Part shown: positions 43,470 to 52,168 of the stretch, one piece after another
Numbering within the stretch: the first letter of the stretch is position 1
Layout of the letters: every line of letters starts with the position of its first letter
Assembly: GCF_003945385.1 (NCBI RefSeq)
Contig: NZ_AP018920.1
Location: 1,736,001 to 1,800,000 of the forward strand
DNA length: 64,000 nucleotides
Direction: 5' to 3'
Source: Pseudonocardia autotrophica
Lineage (GTDB): Bacteria; Actinomycetota; Actinomycetes; Mycobacteriales; Pseudonocardiaceae
The notes under the pieces: generated by a model
Database searches by the model: none
Told to the model about the DNA's origin: nothing
What the model saw: only the letters and a program-made list of their open reading frames with translations
Made by a program: the position numbers and the translations under genes

Positions 43470-43997
43470 ATGCCGGGCGGTACCGCACCGGAGATGCGGC
43501 TGCGCGCACTCGAGCGCGACGACCTGCCGTTCGTGCACGAGCTGTCGAACGACTCCGGGATCATGTCCTACTGGTTCGAGGAGCCCTACGAGGCGCTCGT
43601 CGAGCTGCAGCAGATCTACGACCGGCACGTGCACGACAACCGGGAGCGCCGCTTCGTCGTCGACTGCGCCGGTGAACGGGCCGGCCTGGTCGAGCTGGTG
43701 GAGATCGACTACATCCACCGCAACGCCGAGTTCCAGATCATCGTGCACCCCGGGCACCAGGGCCGCGGGCTGGCCGGGCGGGCGACCTCCGCCGCGCTCG
43801 ACTACGCGTTCGGCGTGCTGAACCTGCACAAGATCTACCTGGTCGTCGACGTCGAGAACCCCCGAGCGGTACGGGTGTACGAGAAGACCGGCTTCACCGT
43901 CGAGGGGACGCTGCGCGAGGAGTACTTCGCCGACGGCCGCTACCGGGACGCTCACCGGATGGCGATCCTGCAGCGCGAGCACCTCGGCCGGAGCTGA
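43470..43997 (+). CDS. speG: spermidine N1-acetyltransferase-like GNAT protein
   Basis: GNAT enzyme of 175 residues closely resembling SpeG: MRLRALERDDLPFVHELSNDSGIMSYWFEEPYEALVELQQIYD near the N terminus, the acetyl-CoA site HPGHQGRGLAGRATSAALDYAF near residue 95, and YEKTGFTVEGTLREEYFADGRYRDAHRM near the end. SpeG acetylates spermidine and spermine to limit polyamine toxicity. ATG 43470 is chosen for the family N terminus. Confidence in the polyamine substrate is moderate. Confidence 0.85.
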   Translation: MPGGTAPEMRLRALERDDLPFVHELSNDSGIMSYWFEEPYEALVELQQIYDRHVHDNRERRFVVDCAGERAGLVELVEIDYIHRNAEFQIIVHPGHQGRGLAGRATSAALDYAFGVLNLHKIYLVVDVENPRAVRVYEKTGFTVEGTLREEYFADGRYRDAHRMAILQREHLGRS

Positions 43998-44366
43998 ACC
44001 GGACCCCCGCGGGCCCGGACCGGCCGGCAGGGAGGGGGGCCCGTCGGCCGGCCCGGTGGGCGCCGGCCGCGGGCATGCGGCCGACGTCCGGCTGGTCACC
44101 GGCACCCGGGTCACGGAGGGCCGGTGAGCTGCCCGCCGGCGCGGCCGAGGCCGCGTCCACCCGTATGACGATGACACCGCCGAACAGTACTCGCTGAGGG
44201 TGTCGCTATGTCAACGTCTCCTCCGGAGGAGCCTGTGAGCTGCAGAGATCATGCGTCGATCGATGGCATCACGATGTCGCCGTGGTCAGTGTCCGGGTCG
44301 TGTCACCGTTGATCGGCGACGGCCACGGTGGGTCCGCGACGGCAGGCCGGAGCGGGCGTCCGCGGG
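43998..44366. other. intergenic region without a clear gene
   Basis: About 370 bp between the SpeG-like gene and the MerR regulator. Noticeably less GC-rich from 44160 on. The only distinct signal is a 14-bp perfect palindrome, CTCCTCCGGAGGAG, at 44218-44231. No tRNA or riboswitch fold was recognised. Confidence 0.6.
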
Positions 44367-44372
44367 TAGGAT
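44367..44372 (+). promoter_or_regulatory. -10 element of the MerR regulator gene
   Basis: TAGGAT ends 8 nt before ATG 44381. Confidence 0.5.
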
Positions 44373-44380
44373 CCGGACCG

Positions 44381-45166
44381 ATGTCCGGATCCTCGTCCTC
44401 GGGCGACGTGTACCCGATCGACCGGCTCGCGGCGCTGGCCGGGATGACCGTGCGCAACGTGCGCGCGCACCTGTCCCGCGGCCTCCTCCCGCCGGGGGAG
44501 ATGCGCGGGCGCACCGCCTGGTACGGGCCGGAGCACCTCGCCCGCCTCGATCTGATCTCCGGGCTGCAGCGGCGCGGGTTCTCACTCGCCGCGATCGGAG
44601 TCCTGATCAACCAGACACCGTCGAGCAGCGCCGAGGAGGCACTGCGCCTCTACCGGGGGATGCTCGCGCCCTGGCAGCCCGAGGAGCCGGTCGAGATCGA
44701 CGAGGCGGACTTCGGGAGCTGGGCGGGCACCGAGCTCCCGGCCGAGGCGGTCGCCCGGCTCACCGGGTCCGGGCAGGTGGAACGACCCCGGCCGGGCAGG
44801 CTGCGGATCCTCAATCCGTCGATGATGCGGGCCGGGGCACACGCCGTCGCGCTCGGTCTGTCGCCGGACGCCGTCCTCGGGGTCGGGGTGGAGCTGCGGG
44901 AACGCACCCGGGAGATCTCCGAGGTGTTCGTCGAGCTGTTCCGCGACGAGGTGTGGCGCCGGCACGTGGAGGCAGGTCTGCCGCGCAGCGGGGTCGCCGA
45001 CCTGCGGACCGCGGTGGAGGCGCTGCAGCCGGTCGCGACCCAGTCGTTGCTGGGGGCGTTCCGGCAGACCATGCAGGAGGCGATGGACGACTTCATCCGG
45101 AAGCTCTCCGAGGACCTCGCGCCGACCGACCGCCCATCGACCGACCGCCCATCGACCGACCGGTAG
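44381..45166 (+). CDS. MerR family transcriptional regulator
   Basis: Regulator of 261 residues. The winged helix starts YPIDRLAALAGMTVRNVRAHLSRGLLPPGEMRGRTAWYGPEHLARLDLISGLQRRGFSL, with the MerR-type wing. The C-terminal domain is large, helical and without the Cys pairs of metal-sensing MerR proteins, so a small-molecule or protein signal is likely. The last residues are a TDRPS repeat encoded by 15-bp tandem units. Target unknown; neither neighbour is divergent, so autoregulation or distant targets are possible. Confidence 0.85.
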   Translation: MSGSSSSGDVYPIDRLAALAGMTVRNVRAHLSRGLLPPGEMRGRTAWYGPEHLARLDLISGLQRRGFSLAAIGVLINQTPSSSAEEALRLYRGMLAPWQPEEPVEIDEADFGSWAGTELPAEAVARLTGSGQVERPRPGRLRILNPSMMRAGAHAVALGLSPDAVLGVGVELRERTREISEVFVELFRDEVWRRHVEAGLPRSGVADLRTAVEALQPVATQSLLGAFRQTMQEAMDDFIRKLSEDLAPTDRPSTDRPSTDR

Positions 45167-45215
45167 CTCCACCCCGGACCGCGGTCCCTGCCGCGCCGGT
45201 CGCCGGTCGCTGTGG

Positions 45216-45977
45216 TCAGCGGGCCCGCCAGTAGCCGGTCGCGTAGACCGCCCGCCGGTCGAATCCCCGGTCGGTGAGCAGATGCCCGCGCAGCTCCTTG
45301 ACCGCCGCGGACTCACCGGACAACCAGGCCTGCCCGCGCCCGTCCGGCAGGGTGGCCGCGCGGACCGCCTCGACCAGCGGCGTGCCTGCCGGGGCGTCGC
45401 CCCGGTGCACCCAGTCGACGACGGCGGCCCCCGGCAACCGCTGCTCCTCACCGGCGTCGGCGACCTCGATGACGGCCCGCACCGGGACCGCCGGATGGTC
45501 CGCGGCCAGTGTCTCGAGCACGGTGGCGACGGCGGGCAGCGCGGACTCGTCGCCGATCACGAGATGATGCTCGGCGTCCGGATCGGGCTCCCAGCGACCG
45601 CCCGGCTCGGAGACCCCCACCCACGCGCCGGGCGCCGCCGTCGTCGCCCATGCCGCGGCCGGGCCGTGACCGGCGTGCACGACGAAGTCGACGTCCAGCT
45701 CACCGTGTTCGCCGGCGTCGGGGGAGAAGCGGCGGACCGTGTAGGTGCGGATCGCGGGCCGCGCCTCGCCGGCCGGCCACACCGGGCCACCGGTGCTCGC
45801 CCGCGGCACCGCGGGCCGTTCCTGGCCCTCGACCGGGAAGAACATCTTGATCCGGCGGTCCGGGCCGTGGCCGGGGAAGTCGGCCAGCTCCTCGCCGGTC
45901 AGGGTCACCCGGATCATCGCGGGCGTGATCCGCTCGGTGCGGGCGACCTGGAGCAGGCGGGGTGCGGTCGTGCTCAT
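45216..45977 (-). CDS. siderophore-interacting protein (ViuB-type ferric reductase)
   Basis: FAD-binding ferric-siderophore reductase of 253 residues. The FAD motif RTYTVRRFSPDAGE is near residue 77, the segment VIGDESALPAVATVLE near 138 binds NAD(P)H, and GYWRAR at the C terminus is the SIP family end motif. It would release iron from imported ferric siderophores. No iron box is evident directly upstream; the 60-bp gap to the TetR stop allows cotranscription with that regulator. Confidence 0.9.
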   Translation of the reverse strand: MSTTAPRLLQVARTERITPAMIRVTLTGEELADFPGHGPDRRIKMFFPVEGQERPAVPRASTGGPVWPAGEARPAIRTYTVRRFSPDAGEHGELDVDFVVHAGHGPAAAWATTAAPGAWVGVSEPGGRWEPDPDAEHHLVIGDESALPAVATVLETLAADHPAVPVRAVIEVADAGEEQRLPGAAVVDWVHRGDAPAGTPLVEAVRAATLPDGRGQAWLSGESAAVKELRGHLLTDRGFDRRAVYATGYWRAR

Positions 45978-46037
45978 GAGGGCCCAGTCTCCCGGACGCG
46001 GTCGACGACGCGTCCCGCGGCCCGGCCGGTGGAACCG

Positions 46038-46646
46038 CTACCGATCCCGCCGCCCCAGCCCGGCCAGCCCGGTCCAGGCGACCTCCATCAGGTACTCGGT
46101 CGCCTGCTCGGCGGTGACGGCGTCGTCCTGCCCGCGCCACACCGCGAGCCGCTCGCAGGCCCCGACGATCACCTGTGCCCAGCCGGTCAGCCGTTCCGGC
46201 GCGGTGCCGGGAACCTGCGCGGCGAGCAGCGCGGCGATGAAGTCGGTCTGCTGGGTGCGGATCTCCTCCAGTGCGGCGTCGGTGACCCGGGCCTCGGAGC
46301 AGAACAGCTGCCAGGCGGGTGCCCGCCGGTCCAGATAGGTGAAGAAGGCCAGCGTGCCGTCGCGCAGCATCGACTCCGGATCGGTCGTCGCGGCGGCCGC
46401 GGTGGCCACCACCTCGAGCAGCTCTGCCCTGGCCCGCGCGATCGCGGCGAGCAGCAGCCCCTCCTTGGAGCCGAAGTGCGTGTAGAGCACCGGCTTGGTG
46501 ACACCGACCCGCTCGGCGACGGTGTCCATCGAGGTCGCGGCGTACCCGCGCTCCCCGAAGACGGCGACGGCGGCGTCCACGATCTGGCGTTCCCGCTCGG
46601 CCCGCGGCACCCGGCGCCGCGTGTTCGGAACGGCCCGCGGAGTCAT
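46038..46646 (-). CDS. TetR family regulator, divergent from the monooxygenase gene
   Basis: Regulator of 202 residues with a TetR helix-turn-helix at about residues 18-60 (IVDAAVAVFGERGYAATSMDTVAERVGVTKPVLYTHF). It is divergent from a Baeyer-Villiger-type monooxygenase gene, with a palindromic operator in the 72-bp gap, so repression of that enzyme and of itself is the natural reading. The ligand is unknown. ATG 46646 has TAACGT 7 nt upstream. Confidence 0.9.
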   Translation of the reverse strand: MTPRAVPNTRRRVPRAERERQIVDAAVAVFGERGYAATSMDTVAERVGVTKPVLYTHFGSKEGLLLAAIARARAELLEVVATAAAATTDPESMLRDGTLAFFTYLDRRAPAWQLFCSEARVTDAALEEIRTQQTDFIAALLAAQVPGTAPERLTGWAQVIVGACERLAVWRGQDDAVTAEQATEYLMEVAWTGLAGLGRRDR

Positions 46647-46653
46647 GGCGGGA

Positions 46654-46659
46654 ACGTTA
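46654..46659 (-). promoter_or_regulatory. -10 element of the TetR gene
   Basis: TAACGT on the minus strand ends 7 nt before ATG 46646. Confidence 0.55.
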
Positions 46660-46682
46660 CCGGCAGTAGGTTACCCGTGGTA

Positions 46683-46699
46683 TGTTACCGCAGGTAACA
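46683..46699. promoter_or_regulatory. TetR operator
   Basis: TGTTACCGCAGGTAACA is a perfect dyad with 7-bp arms and a 3-nt centre. Further half-sites (GTTACC at 46656, GGTTACC at 46669) lie between the two divergent genes. It sits about 20 nt before the monooxygenase start. Confidence 0.75.
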
Positions 46700-46718
46700 C
46701 TCTTGGTCGGGAGGGCGC

Positions 46719-48176
46719 ATGTCCGGGCAGCAGATCGACACACTGATCGTCGGGAGCGGGTTCGCCGGGCTGGGCGCTGCCGTCCGGCTGGACGAGGCGG
46801 GCCGCCGGGACTGGTTGATGCTGGAGAAGGCCGACACCCTCGGTGGCACCTGGCGGGACAACACCTATCCCGGCTGCGCCTGCGACGTGGAGTCGCACCT
46901 GTACTCGTTCTCGTTCTTCCCGAACGACGACTGGACCCGCACCTTCGCCCGCCAGGCCGAGATCCGCTCCTACCTGGAGGACGTCGCCGACCACTACCGG
47001 CTGCGCGGCCGGATCCGGTTCGGCGCGCACGTCACCGGCGCGGAGTGGGACGGCCGGTGCTGGGACGTGCGGCTGGCCGACGGCTCGGTGCTGCGCGCCC
47101 GCTACGTCATCTTCGGGACCGGCGCCCTGCACGAACCCGCCGTCCCCGAGATCGATGGCCTGGACCGGTTCGCCGGCACCGCCTTCCACTCCGCGCGCTG
47201 GCCCCGGGGTGCCGACCTGCGCGGCAAGCGGGTGGCGGTGATCGGGACCGGGGCGTCGGCGATCCAGTTCGTGCCCGCCGTCGCTCCCGTCGCCGAGCAC
47301 CTCACGCTCTTCCAGCGCACCGCGCCGTGGGTGCTCCCGAAGCCGGACAAGCCGATCCGCGACCGCACCCGGAGGGCGTTCCGCCGGGTGCCGGGGCTGC
47401 GCGCCGGCTACCGGGCGGCGCTCTACTGGCGGCACGAGGCGATGGTGCTGGGCTTCCTGCACCCGCGGGTCATGAGGATCGCCGAGCGGGTCGCCCGGTT
47501 GTACCTGCGCCGGGTGTTCGCCGGTGATCCGGAGCTGCGCCGCGCGGTCACCCCGGACTTCACGATGGGCTGCAAGCGCGTCCTGATGAGCAACGACTAC
47601 TACCCGGCACTGCGCCGCGACGACGTCGCCGTCGAGACCGCCGGGATCGAGCGGATCACCGAACACGGCGTCGTCACCACCGACGGAGTCCTGCACGAGG
47701 TCGACACGATCGTCTTCGGCACCGGCTTCCGGGTCGGCGAGGGGCTGGAACGGATGGCGATCACCGGGCGCGACGGCGTCAAGCTGTCCGAGGTGTGGCG
47801 CGACGGCGCGCAGGCCTTCCACGGCACCACGATCGCCGGCTTCCCGAACCTGTTCACCGTCGTCGGGCCGAACACCGGTCTCGGCCACAGCTCGATGGTG
47901 CTCATGATCGAGTCGCAGCTGAACTACGTGCTCGACGCGATGGCGCTGGTCGACCGCAACCGGGCCGTCGCGATCGACACCCGGGCCGACGTGCAGGACG
48001 AGCACAACGCCGAGCTGCAGCGCAGGCTCGGCGCCGCGGTCTGGGGATCCGGCGGCTGCGCCTCCTGGTATCTCGACCGCCACGGCCGCAACCGCACGCT
48101 GTGGCCCGGCTCCACCTTCGCCTTCCGCAACCGGACCCGCCGGGTCGATCCGGCCGCGCACGAGCTGGTCGCCTAG
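46719..48176 (+). CDS. flavin-containing (Baeyer-Villiger type) monooxygenase
   Basis: Monooxygenase of 485 residues. The FAD Rossmann motif VGSGFAGLGAA is at the N terminus, the Baeyer-Villiger fingerprint FAGTAFHSARWP is near residue 149, and a second dinucleotide motif VAVIGTGASAIQFVP follows near 172. It should insert one oxygen of O2 into a ketone or oxidise a soft nucleophile using NADPH. The divergent TetR gene is its probable regulator. Substrate unknown. Confidence 0.92.
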   Translation: MSGQQIDTLIVGSGFAGLGAAVRLDEAGRRDWLMLEKADTLGGTWRDNTYPGCACDVESHLYSFSFFPNDDWTRTFARQAEIRSYLEDVADHYRLRGRIRFGAHVTGAEWDGRCWDVRLADGSVLRARYVIFGTGALHEPAVPEIDGLDRFAGTAFHSARWPRGADLRGKRVAVIGTGASAIQFVPAVAPVAEHLTLFQRTAPWVLPKPDKPIRDRTRRAFRRVPGLRAGYRAALYWRHEAMVLGFLHPRVMRIAERVARLYLRRVFAGDPELRRAVTPDFTMGCKRVLMSNDYYPALRRDDVAVETAGIERITEHGVVTTDGVLHEVDTIVFGTGFRVGEGLERMAITGRDGVKLSEVWRDGAQAFHGTTIAGFPNLFTVVGPNTGLGHSSMVLMIESQLNYVLDAMALVDRNRAVAIDTRADVQDEHNAELQRRLGAAVWGSGGCASWYLDRHGRNRTLWPGSTFAFRNRTRRVDPAAHELVA

Positions 48177-48179
48177 CGT
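48174..48179 (+). promoter_or_regulatory. -10 element of menC overlapping the upstream stop codon
   Basis: TAGCGT ends 8 nt before GTG 48188; its TAG is the stop codon of the monooxygenase gene. Confidence 0.5.
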
Positions 48180-48187
48180 GGTGTGCC

Positions 48188-49129
48188 GTGCACGTCTACG
48201 CGCTCGGCATGACCACCCGCTTCCGCGGGATCACCGTCCGGGAGGGGCTGCTGCTGCACGGCGCGGCCGGCTGGGGTGAGTTCTGCCCCTTCCCCGAGTA
48301 CGACGACCGCGAGGCACTGGCCTGGCTGGCCGCGGCCCGGGAGGCCGCCGAGGACGGCTGGCCGGAACCGGTGCGCGACCGGGTGCCGGTCAACTGCACC
48401 GTCCCCGCGGTCGAGCCCGGGCACGCACAGCGGATCGTGCTGGCCTCCGGGGCGACGACCGCGAAGGTGAAGGTCGCCGAGCCGGGCGCACCGGCGGGCG
48501 CCGACGAGGAGCGGGTCGCCGCGGTGCGCGACGCGCTCGGCCCCACCGGCCTGGTCCGGGTGGACGCCAACGGGGCCTGGCCGGTCGACGACGCGATCGC
48601 CGCGATCCGCCGGATCGAGCGGGCGGCCGGGGGACTGGAGTACGTCGAGCAACCGTGCGCGACCGTCGAGGAGCTGGCCGCCGTGCGCCGCGCGGTGGAC
48701 GTCCCGATCGCCGCGGACGAGTCGGTCCGCCGGGCCGACGACCCGATGCGCGTGGTGCGGGCCGGGGCCGCCGACATCGTGGTGCTCAAGGTCGCCCCGC
48801 TCGGTGGGGTGCGCCGCGCGCTGCGGATCGCCGCCGAGTGCGGGCTGCCGGTGGTCGTGTCGTCGGCGGTCGAGTCGAGCGTCGGACTGGCCGCCGGGCT
48901 CGCGCTCGCCGGGGCACTGCCCGAGCTGCACCACGCCTGCGGGCTGGGCACGGCGGCGCTGCTGGCCGACGACGTCGTCGCCGACGCCGACCGGCTGCTA
49001 CCCGATGCCGGGACCCTCCCGGTGCCGCGGCGCGCCCCGGATCCCGTGCGCCGGGTGCAGGTCGCCGCCCCGCCGGAGCGCGACGCCTGGTGGCGGGCCC
49101 GGTACGCCCGGGTCGCCGCGCTGAGCTGA
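48188..49129 (+). CDS. menC: o-succinylbenzoate synthase
   Basis: Enolase-superfamily enzyme of 313 residues that dehydrates SHCHC to o-succinylbenzoate in menaquinone synthesis. The short actinobacterial form starts VHVYALGMTTRFRGITVREG. The acid-base lysine is in TAKVKV, metal ligands are in RVDANGAW, EYVEQP and IAADES, and the second lysine is in VVLKVAPLGG. No other men gene is in the window. GTG 48188 fits the family; the frame is open much further upstream inside the monooxygenase gene. Confidence 0.92.
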   Translation: MHVYALGMTTRFRGITVREGLLLHGAAGWGEFCPFPEYDDREALAWLAAAREAAEDGWPEPVRDRVPVNCTVPAVEPGHAQRIVLASGATTAKVKVAEPGAPAGADEERVAAVRDALGPTGLVRVDANGAWPVDDAIAAIRRIERAAGGLEYVEQPCATVEELAAVRRAVDVPIAADESVRRADDPMRVVRAGAADIVVLKVAPLGGVRRALRIAAECGLPVVVSSAVESSVGLAAGLALAGALPELHHACGLGTAALLADDVVADADRLLPDAGTLPVPRRAPDPVRRVQVAAPPERDAWWRARYARVAALS

Positions 49130-49146
49130 TCGCCCCGTGCCCCGTC

Positions 49147-49210
49147 GCACACCCCTTCGCCCCGGTTCACACCCGCTGCAGCAGGTGTGAACCGATGCCA
49201 AGGGGTGTGC
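49147..49210. terminator. 64-bp nested palindrome between convergent genes
   Basis: Two concentric dyads share one centre (CTGCAG): outer GCACACCCCTT/AAGGGGTGTGC (11-bp arms) and inner GGTTCACACC/GGTGTGAACC (10-bp arms), separated by 6-nt mismatched gaps. It fills the space between menC and the FMN protein gene, and could terminate both transcripts. Confidence 0.7.
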
Positions 49211-49216
49211 AGTGCG

Positions 49217-49831
49217 TCAGTACTGGTTGACCCTGGCCTCCCGGCGCATCGCCGCGTCGATCACCCGTGCCGGGCCGGGCACCCGGTACTGCCCCTTCAC
49301 GAGCTTCCCGGCACTCGGGACCTCGCCCTTGCCGGGCCACGTCGCCGGATCCCACAGCGACGACCGCAGGAACGCCTTCGCGCAGTGCAGGTACAGCTCG
49401 TCGATCTGCACGACGATCGCCAGCTCCGGGGTGGAGCCCTTGACGGCCAGCCGATCGGCGAAGTCCGGCCGGTGCACGATCCTGGCCCGGCCGTTGACCC
49501 GGACGGTGTCGTTCGACCCGGGCACCATGAAGATCATCCCGACTCGCGGGTCGTGCAGGATGTTGCGCATCGAGTCGAGCCGGTGGTTGCCGCGCCGGTC
49601 GGCGAACGCGATCGCCCGGCCCTCGTCGAGCACCAGCACGCAGCCGGCCGGATCACCCCGGGGCGACACGTCGACGCCGTCCGGTCCGGTGGTGGCCAGC
49701 AGGAAGAACGGCGACGCCGCGAGCCACTCGGCGGTCACCGCGTCGACATGGTCCCGGTCCTTCTCCTTGATCGCCTTCGACGGTTCGACCACGATCTCCC
49801 GCAGCCGCGCCTCGTCGGTGATGTCCTCCAT
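49217..49831 (-). CDS. pyridoxamine 5'-phosphate oxidase family protein (FMN split barrel)
   Basis: Protein of 204 residues of the MSMEG_1061-like FMN-binding split-barrel group: FFLLATTGPDGVDVSPRGDP, IAFADRRGNHRLDSMRNILHDPRVGMIFMVPG and VNGRARI are the conserved strands. It is likely an FMN- or F420-type oxidoreductase of unknown substrate, not the vitamin B6 enzyme itself. It is convergent with menC and divergent from the renalase-like gene. Confidence 0.88.
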   Translation of the reverse strand: MEDITDEARLREIVVEPSKAIKEKDRDHVDAVTAEWLAASPFFLLATTGPDGVDVSPRGDPAGCVLVLDEGRAIAFADRRGNHRLDSMRNILHDPRVGMIFMVPGSNDTVRVNGRARIVHRPDFADRLAVKGSTPELAIVVQIDELYLHCAKAFLRSSLWDPATWPGKGEVPSAGKLVKGQYRVPGPARVIDAAMRREARVNQY

Positions 49832-49893
49832 CCGGGCCCCCTTCGTTGTGAGGTGACCCTAACCGCCGGCGGGCGGGGCGGGAAGCGGCGGCC

Positions 49894-49899
49894 TAAGTT
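49894..49899 (+). promoter_or_regulatory. -10 element of the renalase-like gene
   Basis: TAAGTT ends 7 nt before GTG 49907. Confidence 0.5.
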
Positions 49900-49906
49900 C
49901 GTCGGC

Positions 49907-50863
49907 GTGGGTGTGATCGTGATCGGGGCCGGCATCTCCGGAGTGACCTGTGCCGGGGAGCTCGCCGCCCGTGGGGTGGACGTCGTGCTGCTGGAGCGGG
50001 CCGGCGACGTCGGCGGCAGGCTCGCGGTGCACCGCCACGACGGGCGCCCGGCCGACATCGGGGCCGCCTACTTCACCGTGTCCGACGAGGAGTTCGAGGC
50101 GCGGGTCCGCCGCTGGCGCCGGGACGGGCTGGTGCGCGAGTGGACCGACACCCTCGCCGTCTTCGTGGCGGGCACCCGGGGCGCGGACAGCCCCGGCCCG
50201 ATGCGCTGGGCGGCGCCCGGCGGCCTGCGCTCGCTGGTCACCGAGTCCGCGCGGGACCTGACGGTGCACACCCGGCGGGAGGTCCGGGAGGTCCGTCCCG
50301 GCCCGGACGGGCGGCCCCGGGTGGACGGCGAACCCTGCGACGCGGTCGTCGTCGCGATGCCGGATCCGCAGGCCGCCCGGCTGCTCGACCCGCACACCGC
50401 GGCCGGTGCGGCCGTCGCGGACCGGGAGTGGGACCCGGTGCTGGCGCTGACCCTCGGATTCGCTCACCGGGACTGGCCGGAGCTGCCGGCCGCGTTCGTC
50501 AACGACCATCCGGTGTTGTCGTCGGTGGCCGACGACGGTGACCGGCGGGGTGACGGCGCCCCGGTGCTCGTCGCGCACTCGACCGGCGCGCTCGCCCGGG
50601 CCTACGACGCCGTACCCGACGGCGCCACCGCGACGATGACCGCCGCCGTCCGCCGGCTGCTCGGGATCGGCGCCGAGCCGGAGTGGACGCACCAGCACCG
50701 CTGGCGGTTCGCCGCCCCGTGGGAGCAGCGGGAGCAGGCGTTCCACCTCGACGACGACGGCATCGGCCTGGCCGGGGACGGCTGGGGCCGGTCCCGGGTG
50801 CAGACGGCGTGGCTGTCCGGGCTCCGGATCGGCCGCGAGCTGGCCGGGCGGCTGGGCGGCTGA
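49907..50863 (+). CDS. NAD(P)/FAD-dependent oxidoreductase, renalase-like
   Basis: Amine-oxidase-superfamily flavoprotein of 318 residues. It opens directly with VIVIGAGISGVTCAGELAARGVDVVLLERAGDVGGRL; the segment IGAAYFTVSD is typical of bacterial renalase-like proteins. The C-terminal FAD contact GIGLAGDGWGRSRVQTAWLSGLR is intact. Bacterial renalases oxidise aberrant dihydro-NAD(P) isomers; that role is plausible here. GTG 49907 is followed at once by the FAD motif, so no upstream residues are needed. Confidence 0.85.
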   Translation: MGVIVIGAGISGVTCAGELAARGVDVVLLERAGDVGGRLAVHRHDGRPADIGAAYFTVSDEEFEARVRRWRRDGLVREWTDTLAVFVAGTRGADSPGPMRWAAPGGLRSLVTESARDLTVHTRREVREVRPGPDGRPRVDGEPCDAVVVAMPDPQAARLLDPHTAAGAAVADREWDPVLALTLGFAHRDWPELPAAFVNDHPVLSSVADDGDRRGDGAPVLVAHSTGALARAYDAVPDGATATMTAAVRRLLGIGAEPEWTHQHRWRFAAPWEQREQAFHLDDDGIGLAGDGWGRSRVQTAWLSGLRIGRELAGRLGG

Positions 50864-50959
50864 ACGGATCGGCCGAGCCGTTCAGCAGAGCCGGGCGGCT
50901 GGACGGACCGGCCGAGCCGGGCAGCAGCGCCGGCCGGCGGGCGGCGCGGCCGAACGGCC

Positions 50960-52168
50960 TCAGGGCGTCGTCGCAGGCTCCCGGGAGAACCGCCGGGCAC
51001 CCGGGGCGAGCGCGGCCAGCGCCGGGGCGAGCACGCACACCGCGGCACAGGCCAGCAGCACCGGCTGCACCCCGAAGGTGGCGATCGCCGGTGCGATCAG
51101 CGCGAGCCCGAGCGGGGCCAGGCCGTAGGAGAGCAGGAAGTCCAGCGAGGAGACTCGGGCCAGGGTCGCCGGATCCACCTCGCGCTGCACCGCGGTGAAC
51201 CACGGGACGTTGAACAGCTCGATGCCGATCCCGCAGATCACGTAGGCCCCGACCACGACCCACACCGGAAGCGGGGTGAGCAGAGCAAGGGGGGCGAGTG
51301 CGTAGACCCCGAGCCCGGCCAGCGCGGTCCAGCCGCGGGCGGCCGGCCGCCACCGGGAGACCAGGACGGCGCCGAGCAGCGCGCCGGCGGTGTAGCCGGT
51401 GAGCGCGGCGGCGAGCACCGTCGCGCCGCCGTAGGTGTCCCGGCTGACCAGCGGCAGCGCCACCCCGGTCGCGGAGTACCCGGTCGCGATCACCGCGGTC
51501 AGCGCGCCCAGCCCGGCCAGGAACCAGGGGTGCCGCCGGGCCTCGGCGATCCCCTCGGCGAACTCCGCGACGAAACCCGGCCGGGCACCGGCGGGTGCCG
51601 GTCGGCGCAGGCCGCGCGGCGGCAACGCCGCGGCGACGACCCAGAGCGCTGCGATCACCAGTGCGATCACCCGCACCCCGGCGGCGGTCGCCAGCAGCGC
51701 GGTCAGGGCCGGGGCGACGAGCGTGCTGGCCCGCACCGAGAACGTCATGGCCGCGTTGGCCTGCTGTCGCCGGTCGGCGTCGACGACCTCGACGACCAGC
51801 GCCTGGAACGCCGGCCGGCAGGCACCCTGGCCGGCACCGGCCAGCGCACATCCGGCGAGCAGCAGCCAGAGCGGCCCGCCGAGCCCGCCGGCGACCGCGA
51901 CCGAGCCGAGCACGGCTGCGGCACCGGACCAGCCGACGGTCGCCCGCCGGGAGTACCGGTCGGCCAGCACCCCGCTGACGGGGACGGCCGCGAGGAACCC
52001 CGCGGTGCGCACCCCGAGTGCCAGCCCGAGCCCGACCGCGGTGACCGAGCCGTCGACGACGGCCAGGCCGAGCACGAAGGGCAACGCCCACGTGGCCAGG
52101 CCGGACGCCGTCGTCCCGGTCCACAGCCGCAGGAAGGCGGGCTCGCGGAGCACCGACCGCGCCGTCAC
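50960..52168 (-). CDS. MFS exporter (EntS-like), last gene of the metallophore transport operon
   Basis: Major facilitator of 402 residues with about 12 helices. The N-terminal LREPAFLRLWTGTTASGLATWALPFVLGL and the motif A-like GVLADRYSRRATVGWSGA resemble the EntS group that exports siderophores. Its GTG overlaps the stop of the binding-protein gene, so it is coupled to the importer genes. In this setting the likely job is to export the small chelator made by the divergent operon. The exporter in an importer operon is a strong sign that the cell makes the ligand itself. Confidence 0.88.
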   Translation of the reverse strand: MTARSVLREPAFLRLWTGTTASGLATWALPFVLGLAVVDGSVTAVGLGLALGVRTAGFLAAVPVSGVLADRYSRRATVGWSGAAAVLGSVAVAGGLGGPLWLLLAGCALAGAGQGACRPAFQALVVEVVDADRRQQANAAMTFSVRASTLVAPALTALLATAAGVRVIALVIAALWVVAAALPPRGLRRPAPAGARPGFVAEFAEGIAEARRHPWFLAGLGALTAVIATGYSATGVALPLVSRDTYGGATVLAAALTGYTAGALLGAVLVSRWRPAARGWTALAGLGVYALAPLALLTPLPVWVVVGAYVICGIGIELFNVPWFTAVQREVDPATLARVSSLDFLLSYGLAPLGLALIAPAIATFGVQPVLLACAAVCVLAPALAALAPGARRFSREPATTP

